Under the pieces are notes generated by a model. That model had not been told where the DNA came from and did no database searches. It worked only from the letters and a program-made list of their open reading frames with translations. This document shows positions 13,638 through 18,286 of a stretch of 18,286 nt of DNA, piece after piece. A program made the translations under genes and the position numbers. Every line of letters starts with the position of its first letter. The first letter of the stretch is position 1. This DNA comes from Elusimicrobiaceae bacterium (GTDB taxonomy: Bacteria; Elusimicrobiota; Elusimicrobia; Elusimicrobiales; Elusimicrobiaceae), in assembly GCA_024405075.1 (NCBI GenBank), contig JAKSPG010000009.1:1-18286 (forward strand), read 5' to 3'.

Positions 13638-14108
13638 ATGAAAAAAATAGTGGTTCTCTTTTGTTTGTGTGTATGGGTTGCGTTACCGGCGGCTGCGCAA
13701 AAATACGCCAGCGTCAATGCTAAACGCGCTAACATACGCGCTTGTGCGGGCACGAATTGTGCCGTTAAATGGTATGCCTGGCGGTATACCCCGGTTATCA
13801 TGGTGGAAAAAAGCCCGGATGATGAGTGGGTGCTTGTTAAAGATTTTGAAGGATATACGGGTTGGATCTCGGCCGATTTGTTAAGCCCTGACGGCGGTAT
13901 GTCGGCCAAAATAGATGTGAACGTTCGTCAAAGCCCTTCCGCCAGCGCGGATATTGTCTGCACGGTGGAGAAAGGATACCCGTGTAAGTACTTGGCGCGT
14001 AAAGGCAAATGGATGCAGGGCGTGGACGAGCCTGAAAAAGCCAAAGACGGCAAATGCAAGGGGTGGGTATATAACGCCAACCTGTGGGGATTTTTCAAAC
14101 AACAATAA
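13638..14108 (+). CDS. Secreted protein with two bacterial SH3 domains
   Basis: The 156-residue protein has a Sec signal peptide (MKKIVVLFCLCVWVALPAAA, cleavage before QK at about 20). Two SH3b-like domains follow. The first is about 23-83, with the usual NIR...G..C...W pattern, W65 and the closing GYTGWISADLL. The second is about 91-150, with VNVRQSPSASADIV, GYPCKYLARKGKW and GWVYNANLWGF. Cys pairs (36/41 and 108/116 or 140) may form disulfides. Such domains bind peptidoglycan peptides or act as spacers in periplasmic proteins. The ATG at 13638 follows CAGGAG. It has its own promoter. Confidence 0.85.
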   Translation: MKKIVVLFCLCVWVALPAAAQKYASVNAKRANIRACAGTNCAVKWYAWRYTPVIMVEKSPDDEWVLVKDFEGYTGWISADLLSPDGGMSAKIDVNVRQSPSASADIVCTVEKGYPCKYLARKGKWMQGVDEPEKAKDGKCKGWVYNANLWGFFKQQ

Positions 14109-14114
14109 GTCCCC

Positions 14115-14143
14115 TTGTCAAAAGGGCCTTAAAACGCTAGAAT
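14115..14143 (+). promoter_or_regulatory. Promoter of the CcmH/CycH-like gene; predicts a leaderless mRNA
   Basis: TTGTCA (14115-14120), a 17-base spacer and TAGAAT (14138-14143). The expected start point is within a base or two of the ATG at 14150. Confidence 0.65.
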
Positions 14144-14149
14144 AAGAGT

Positions 14150-14620
14150 ATGAAGAAAATTTTGATTATTGCGGTATTGTTGAGCTTGGGTGTGTGCGGT
14201 TACTATTGGAATCGCAACGTTGCCGAGGAGCGTTTCCACATCTCGGGTACGGTGGTCGTGCCGGAGCGTTTGGTGCGCCAGGCCGAGGCCGACAATAACG
14301 CTTGTGCCATTATTGTGAAGAACGAGGCGGACGTCCCGGTAGCCATTAAACGGATTGTGGACCCTAAATTCCCGCTGGAATTTTCCATGGGTAAAGAAGA
14401 TTTACTGGCCGGCAACGTGGAAGGCACATTAAAATTGGAAGTACAAATTAACAATCACGGCAAGTTGGGCGTAATTAAACAAGGGGATATCTTTGGTGCC
14501 AGCGCCGAACCGGTTAAACCCAATGCCCAACATGTGAACGTACAGGCCGATAAAACCCTCGGCCGCGTGCAGTTAGCGCGCAACGTGAAGGGGAATTTCT
14601 TCCGCACGGCTGCCCGGTAA
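14150..14620 (+). CDS. Small membrane-anchored protein resembling the CcmH/CycH C-terminal domain
   Basis: The 156-residue protein has an N-terminal signal anchor (ILIIAVLLSLGVCGYYW). Residues about 30-140 resemble the C-terminal periplasmic domain of CcmI/CycH-type cytochrome c biogenesis proteins: ISGTVVVPERL, ACAIIVKNEADVPVAIKRI, FPLEFSMGKEDLLAG, then LKLEVQINNHGKLGVIKQGDIFG. In those proteins the pattern is I.G.V.L.P.L, tlFvfAR....PlAv.R, lP..F.L.....m, and a GDL.G box. I see no TPR part and no other cytochrome c maturation gene here, so the role is uncertain. Cys16 is not in a good lipobox (LGVC). The only ribosome-site candidate is a weak AAGAG. Confidence 0.6.
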   Translation: MKKILIIAVLLSLGVCGYYWNRNVAEERFHISGTVVVPERLVRQAEADNNACAIIVKNEADVPVAIKRIVDPKFPLEFSMGKEDLLAGNVEGTLKLEVQINNHGKLGVIKQGDIFGASAEPVKPNAQHVNVQADKTLGRVQLARNVKGNFFRTAAR

Positions 14621-14640
14621 ACTTGATTTGAAGTTTAACA

Positions 14641-14668
14641 AAAACCCCCGCTCAACAGCGGGGGTTTT
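14641..14668. terminator. Bidirectional intrinsic terminator
   Basis: AAAACCCCCGCT (14641-14652) pairs perfectly with AGCGGGGGTTTT (14657-14668) around CAAC. It sits between the convergent CcmH-like gene and pilin copy 5. Confidence 0.9.
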
Positions 14669-14672
14669 GCTT

Positions 14673-15161
14673 TTAGAGAGAGCCGGTGTTATTAAGTTGG
14701 ATACAAAGTTTTTTCTGAACAGCCGTGATAAGTTCATTATTCATAATTCCGCAATAGATACGATCCGGGTCTGTAATATAGACGGCAATGCGGTATGGGG
14801 TGTCATCTATTTTGGTTTCTTCGCCTGTGCGTCGGTACGCAAGTGCCAAGTAGCGTCCGTTACTCCCTCTGGGGGAATAGACAAAATAATTGGTTTTCAC
14901 GCGGTTGGATCCTATTTGAGAGACTGAACCCGGAATTTCTACACTTAATAAATCCATTTCATGGGCAGCAGCATATTTCCCATTGGCTAAAAAATAGAGC
15001 TGTTGAGCTCGCACAATGGTGCGTACGTTAGTAATAGCCTCACTCATACGTGCTTTTTCCACGGCTTTTTGATACTGCGGCACGGCCACCGCCGCCAGGA
15101 TGCCTATAATCAGCACGACCACTAATAGTTCAATGAGGGTAAATGCTTGTTTGTTTTTCAT
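14673..15161 (-). CDS. Type IV pilin-like (prepilin) protein, copy 5
   Basis: The 162-residue prepilin begins MKNKQA before the helix FTLIELLVVVLIIGILAAVAVPQYQKAVEKAR. As in copy 1, Ala rather than Gly precedes the cleavage site. The block ANGKYAAAHEMDLLSVEIP departs from the DEL pattern. The head is short, with two Cys near the C-terminus (YCGIMNN and KKLCIQL). A longer ORF runs 126 bases upstream, but that part is the structured leader. AGGAGA, 10 bases before ATG 15161, fixes the start. The leader is homologous to that of pilin copy 4, so these two form a regulatory pair. Confidence 0.92.
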   Translation of the reverse strand: MKNKQAFTLIELLVVVLIIGILAAVAVPQYQKAVEKARMSEAITNVRTIVRAQQLYFLANGKYAAAHEMDLLSVEIPGSVSQIGSNRVKTNYFVYSPRGSNGRYLALAYRRTGEETKIDDTPYRIAVYITDPDRIYCGIMNNELITAVQKKLCIQLNNTGSL

Positions 15162-15209
15162 TCGTTCGGTTCTCCTATATACCTGCCTTTGGAAAACCGC
15201 CCAAACAAA

Positions 15210-15406
15210 ACGGCCGTTTGGGGTCGAGGGCTTATCAGGTTCTCGTACACAAAACAGCCGTAGTCCCGCTGCGGTGCAGCGAAACATTCGGCAGAAAACG
15301 CTCCGGGAGCTACCCGTTACGTTTTCTGCCTAAAACGACTGCTTTTGGCCTGATAAGCCTTTGGACGTTTGTCCAAAAACTTCCGTTTCCGGAAATCCAA
15401 AAACAG
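15210..15406 (-). ncRNA. Structured pilin leader RNA, copy B (novel candidate)
   Basis: Plus-strand helices are: P0 15229-15239/15349-15359 (GGCTTATCAGG/CCTGATAAGCC), P1 15250-15261/15335-15347 (CAAAACAGCCGT with ACGACTGCTTTTG, one bulge and one mispair that is G-U in RNA), P3 15267-15272/15276-15281 (CGCTGC/GCAGCG), and P2 15290-15300/15320-15330 (GGCAGAAAACG/CGTTTTCTGCC). The junction strand GAAACATTCGGC (15281-15292) differs by one base from that of copy A, and GCCTAA (15328-15333) is identical. Segment A (15397-15406) can pair with the P1 strand 15339-15348. Segment D (15210-15219) can pair with the other P1 strand (15252-15261) over 10 positions. Further hairpins lie at 15360-15377, 15381-15394, 15404-15421 and 15422-15433. 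The P0, P2 and P3 sequences differ largely from copy A while the pairing is kept. Confidence 0.72.
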
Positions 15407-15441
15407 ATTCAAATTATCTGTAAGCAAAAGCTTCCTTTTCC

Positions 15442-15470
15442 AGTGTAACATTTTGCGCCCGGTTATGCAA
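15442..15470 (-). promoter_or_regulatory. Promoter of pilin copy 5
   Basis: On the minus strand TTGCAT (15470-15465) and TACACT (15447-15442) are spaced by 17 bases. The start is near 15435, giving a leader of about 274 nt. The position matches that of the pilin copy 4 promoter relative to the shared leader. Confidence 0.62.
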
Positions 15471-15511
15471 ATAGTACCTCGGTGTGTTGGAGGGCAGTAT
15501 TACTTGACGGC

Positions 15512-15550
15512 AACCCCCTATATAAAGCACAATACAAAGAGGGGTTTTTT
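15512..15550 (+). promoter_or_regulatory. Possible stem sequestering the ribosome site of the next gene
   Basis: AACCCC (15512-15517) can pair with GGGGTT (15541-15546), followed by Ts to 15550. The GGGG is part of the only SD-like sequence (AGAGGGG) before the ATG at 15560, so this could be a translational lid or a weak terminator. TTGACG at 15504-15509 is a possible -35. Confidence 0.35.
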
Positions 15551-15559
15551 AGCAAACAC

Positions 15560-16279
15560 ATGAAAAGACGGACCTGCCTACTAGGGTTACTGGTACTGCC
15601 TGCGGCGTTGTACGCGCAGGCGGATGGCTCACGCCTAACGCACGAACAAGTGCTGGACGTGTTTGCGCGGTTTAATCCCTCCGTTTTGGAACAAGCCCGC
15701 CAAGACGAAGTATACCGACCGTTTTTAGAGCGGTTTTTATCTTCCTACCAAGGGACGGATACGCCCGAAGATAGGTGGGAGTTAATTTCCGTCGTACGCA
15801 ATTTTGGCAACTCCTTTCAGCTGGACGTACTCAAACAAGTATACAAGCAAATTTGGATGACGTCTCAAATGACCGGCGCGCCGCTAGCGGGTGCCCGGCA
15901 GCTATTTTTGAATGATGTGTCCGACGTGCTTGCGCGGGTGTGGGCCGTTACCGTTCAAGTGCAGGAGTATCGGTTGGCACAGTCCAAAAAGGAACTAAAA
16001 GAGCTTCGCCGTGAGGCCCCCTCTGCCCAACAGCAGGCGCGCCAAACGCAGTTGCAACAGGATATCCAAAACCTCAAGCCGCTGCTTCGCGCGTTGAAAA
16101 AAGACCCGGGGCGGAAACTTTCACAAGCGGCCGAAGGGTATGTAGCCGCGGCGGAACGGGCCTTTGAGCAGCAAGCTTTTACCGTGCAAAAACAAGCGGT
16201 TAATCAAACACGGTTGCAAGCGGCCGCTACGACGAATTTACAAATTAAAAGTAACCATAAAAAACCGGTGGCTAAATAA
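15560..16279 (+). CDS. Secreted helical protein of unknown function
   Basis: The 239-residue protein starts MKRRTCLLGLLVLPAALYAQA, a Sec signal peptide with likely cleavage at about residue 20. I chose ATG 15560 over an upstream in-frame ATG (15482) because the signal peptide starts there. The mature chain is mostly helical: LTHEQVLDVFARF, a middle WELISVVRNFGNSFQLDVLKQ, then a highly charged, Gln-rich stretch (about 138-165) likely to be coiled coil, and a basic tail. No family is recognised. It lies 64 bp upstream of secA in the same direction. The upstream ribosome site is poor. Confidence 0.72.
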   Translation: MKRRTCLLGLLVLPAALYAQADGSRLTHEQVLDVFARFNPSVLEQARQDEVYRPFLERFLSSYQGTDTPEDRWELISVVRNFGNSFQLDVLKQVYKQIWMTSQMTGAPLAGARQLFLNDVSDVLARVWAVTVQVQEYRLAQSKKELKELRREAPSAQQQARQTQLQQDIQNLKPLLRALKKDPGRKLSQAAEGYVAAAERAFEQQAFTVQKQAVNQTRLQAAATTNLQIKSNHKKPVAK

Positions 16280-16343
16280 GATTTTTCAGACGGATTTTCC
16301 GTCAGACGGACCCCATTTTAACAAAAGGAAAAAAATAAACTGT

Positions 16344-18286
16344 ATGATTAGAACTGTATTAGATAAAATTTTTGGAACAAAAAGCGAACGTGATTTAAAG
16401 AAAATTCAACATTATGTCGACAGTGCCAACCGCTTTACCGCGGAGTTTGAGTCCTTGTCCGATGATGAACTGAAAGCCAAAACGCAGGAGTTTAGAAAGC
16501 GCCTGCAAAACGGTGAAACGCTTGACGATATCCTGCCCGAAGCGTTTGCCGTGGTGCGTTTAGCGGCCCAGCGCGTGATTGGTTTGCGGCCGTACGATGT
16601 ACAGTTGCTGGGCGGTATTGTGCTACACCAAGGGAAAATTGCCGAAATGCGCACCGGGGAAGGAAAAACGTTGGTAGCGGTGTTGCCCTCTTACTTAAAC
16701 GGGCTTACCGGCAAAGGGGTACACGTGGTAACTGTCAACGATTACTTAGCCCACCGCGACCGCAATTGGATGGGCCCTATCCACGAATTTTTAGGTCTTA
16801 CCGTCGGCTATATTAGCCACGATATGGACAGTAACGAACGCCGCGAGATGTACGCCAAAGATATCACCTACGTTACCAATAACGAGCTGGGATTTGATTA
16901 CCTGCGCGATAACATGGTTATTGCCCGGCAGGACCGCGTCCTGCGTCCGCTGAATTACTGCATTGTGGACGAAGTGGACTCTATTTTAATTGACGAGGCG
17001 CGTACCCCGCTGATTATTTCCGGTCCATCAGAACAAAGCACCGATAAGTATTACATCGTCAACCGGTTAATTCCGTCGCTTCGCGTGCGGCTGATTACGG
17101 AGGACGATGAAGTCAAAGCCAAATACGAAGGCACCAGTTTAGATGAGGGCTACGATGCGATTGTGGATGAGAAAGCCCACACCGCTACGCTCACCGATAC
17201 CGGCGTGGCGAAGGCCGAAAAATTTTTGAATGTATCCAACCTTTACAACGATGTAGAGTCAGAGTGGGTTCACCACATTAACCAGGCATTGCGTGCGCAC
17301 TACTTGTACAAAGTGGACGAAGCGTACGTGATCAAAAACGGCGAAGTCGTGATTATTGATGAGTTTACCGGGCGCGAAATGCCAGGCCGCCGCTGGAGCG
17401 ACGGCTTGCACCAGGCGGTGGAAGCCAACGAGGGCTTGCAAATTAAAGAAGAAAACCAGACGCTGGCCACCATTACGTTTCAGAACTTCTTTAAGTTGTA
17501 CAATAAACTTTCCGGTATGACGGGCACGGCCATGACCGAAGCCAACGAATTTTGGCAGATTTATAAATTAGACGTGGTGGAAATCCGCCCCAACCGCCCG
17601 TCCAAACGGGTGGACTACCCGGATTTGGTTTACCTTTCGGAACGGGAAAAATTCAAAGCTATTGCTGACGAAGTAGAAGAACTGTGGAAGAAAGGTGCCC
17701 CGGTGCTGGTGGGGACGCGCTCTATTGAAAAGTCGGAAAAATTAAGCCGCATGCTCCATGCGCGCGGTATTCCGCATAAAGTATTAAATGCTAAATATCA
17801 CGAAATGGAAGCGCAAATCATCAGCCAGGCTGGGCGCAAAGGGGCGGTAACGGTAGCGACCAACATGGCCGGTCGCGGTACGGATATTGTACTGGGCGGT
17901 AACCCGGCCGATCCGCAGGAGCAGGCCGAAGTGGTGCAGTTGGGCGGGTTGCATGTAATCGGCAGTGAACGACACGAATCACGCCGTATTGATAACCAGT
18001 TGCGCGGTCGTTGTGCGCGCCAAGGGGATCCGGGTTCCTCGCGGTTTTATATTTCACTGGAAGACGAGCTGATGCGTTTGTTTGCCAACACGGCTAAAAT
18101 TTCAGCTATTTTAAGTCACATGGGTATGAAAGAAGGCGAAGCGATAGAATCGCGCTTGATGACACGTCAAATTGAAGGAGCCCAGCGTATGGTGGAAGGG
18201 CGCAACTTTGATATCCGCAAACAATTGTTGGATTATGATAAAGTACTGAACCAACAACGCACCGCTATTTACGGGCTTCGCAATGC
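16344..18286 (+). CDS. secA: Preprotein translocase ATPase SecA (3' end outside the window)
   Basis: SecA drives secretory proteins through SecYEG using ATP. The first 647 codons are open to the window end. The N-terminus MIRTVLDKIFGTKSERDLKK is typical. Walker A is MRTGEGKT (about 102-109). Walker B and its neighbours are CIVDEVDSILIDEART (about 206-221). Later motifs include TGTAMTE, VGTRSIEKSE, NMAGRGTDIVLGG, GLHVIGSERHESRRIDNQLRGRCARQGDPGSS, and the start of the helical scaffold and wing region (YDKVLNQQR). The frame is intact throughout. The start ATG has an A-rich AAAAGGA upstream at a rather long spacing. The C-terminal end, including any zinc-binding tail, is not visible. Confidence 0.97.
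   Translation, partial: MIRTVLDKIFGTKSERDLKKIQHYVDSANRFTAEFESLSDDELKAKTQEFRKRLQNGETLDDILPEAFAVVRLAAQRVIGLRPYDVQLLGGIVLHQGKIAEMRTGEGKTLVAVLPSYLNGLTGKGVHVVTVNDYLAHRDRNWMGPIHEFLGLTVGYISHDMDSNERREMYAKDITYVTNNELGFDYLRDNMVIARQDRVLRPLNYCIVDEVDSILIDEARTPLIISGPSEQSTDKYYIVNRLIPSLRVRLITEDDEVKAKYEGTSLDEGYDAIVDEKAHTATLTDTGVAKAEKFLNVSNLYNDVESEWVHHINQALRAHYLYKVDEAYVIKNGEVVIIDEFTGREMPGRRWSDGLHQAVEANEGLQIKEENQTLATITFQNFFKLYNKLSGMTGTAMTEANEFWQIYKLDVVEIRPNRPSKRVDYPDLVYLSEREKFKAIADEVEELWKKGAPVLVGTRSIEKSEKLSRMLHARGIPHKVLNAKYHEMEAQIISQAGRKGAVTVATNMAGRGTDIVLGGNPADPQEQAEVVQLGGLHVIGSERHESRRIDNQLRGRCARQGDPGSSRFYISLEDELMRLFANTAKISAILSHMGMKEGEAIESRLMTRQIEGAQRMVEGRNFDIRKQLLDYDKVLNQQRTAIYGLRN

Noticed and set aside
15225..15250. 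TPP riboswitch (GAACCTGATAAG in RNA sense)
   Set aside because: The short likeness is part of the P0 stem. The CUGAGA box and the GGAUAAUACC region are missing, and the other leader copy does not contain the motif.
15165..15287. N-terminal extension of pilin copy 5
   Set aside because: It falls in the structured leader, and the prepilin leader with a good ribosome site starts at 15161.
15162..15470. Integron attC site (nested inverted repeats, GCCTAA-type core)
   Set aside because: No matching GTTRRRY/RYYYAAC core pairs at the two ends, no integrase, and the element sits between a promoter and a start codon with a branched rather than rod-like fold.
1..18286. CRISPR arrays, tRNA or rRNA genes, insertion sequences, prophage genes
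   Set aside because: No regularly spaced direct repeats, cloverleaf or rRNA motifs, or transposase/integrase-like ORFs were seen by eye.

Overview
The window looks like a chromosomal segment of a Gram-negative bacterium, most plausibly from the Elusimicrobiota (Elusimicrobium-like). That placement is inference. It rests on several type IV pilin-like genes scattered singly among housekeeping genes, which I recall (unverified) as a trait of that phylum, and on signal-peptide proteins, a lipoprotein and a moderate GC content. No rRNA, tRNA, CRISPR array, integrase or transposase is visible, so this is not an obvious island.

Layout. Positions 1-3332 hold three pilin-like genes (28-594 +, 1884-2423 -, 2805-3332 +) and a squalene/phytoene synthase-like gene (817-1848 -). 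Positions 3337-5722 (-) hold nusB followed by ligA, and ligA is broken by two frameshifts. A tiny lipoprotein gene (5811-5984 +) diverges from nusB. The infC-rpmI-rplT operon (6064-7273 +) follows a consensus promoter and ends in a clear terminator. A fourth pilin-like gene (7569-8093 -) has a long structured leader, which ends at a promoter diverging from a 57-residue Cys-rich small gene (8477-8650 +). Next come a secreted helical protein (8709-9800 +) and an 853-residue multi-spanning membrane protein (9819-12380 +). These two are in the same reading frame, separated by one TAA. A convergent pair, nfu-like then PHP phosphoesterase (13491-12450 -), follows. Then come an SH3-domain secreted protein, a CcmH/CycH-like small membrane protein, a fifth pilin-like gene (14673-15161 -) with a second copy of the structured leader, an unknown secreted helical protein, and the start of secA, which runs off the window end.

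Most notable result. The pilin genes at 7569-8093 and 14673-15161 share a homologous transcribed leader of about 250-275 nt. It folds as a three-way junction whose helices are kept although the stem sequences differ between copies (covariation). Around the junction, four segments can pair as A:B plus C:D or, alternatively, as B:C, the logic of an attenuator or riboswitch. It matches no riboswitch class I can recall. The pilins at 1884 and 2805 have a different promoter design, with an 11-nt A/T homopolymer inside a 16-nt -35/-10 spacer, which could allow phase variation. One of these two also carries a double palindrome in its leader.

Other points needing checking are the double frameshift in ligA (normally essential), the in-frame stop between 8709-9800 and 9819-12380, and two genes whose promoters predict leaderless mRNAs. 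All folding and promoter calls were made by eye.
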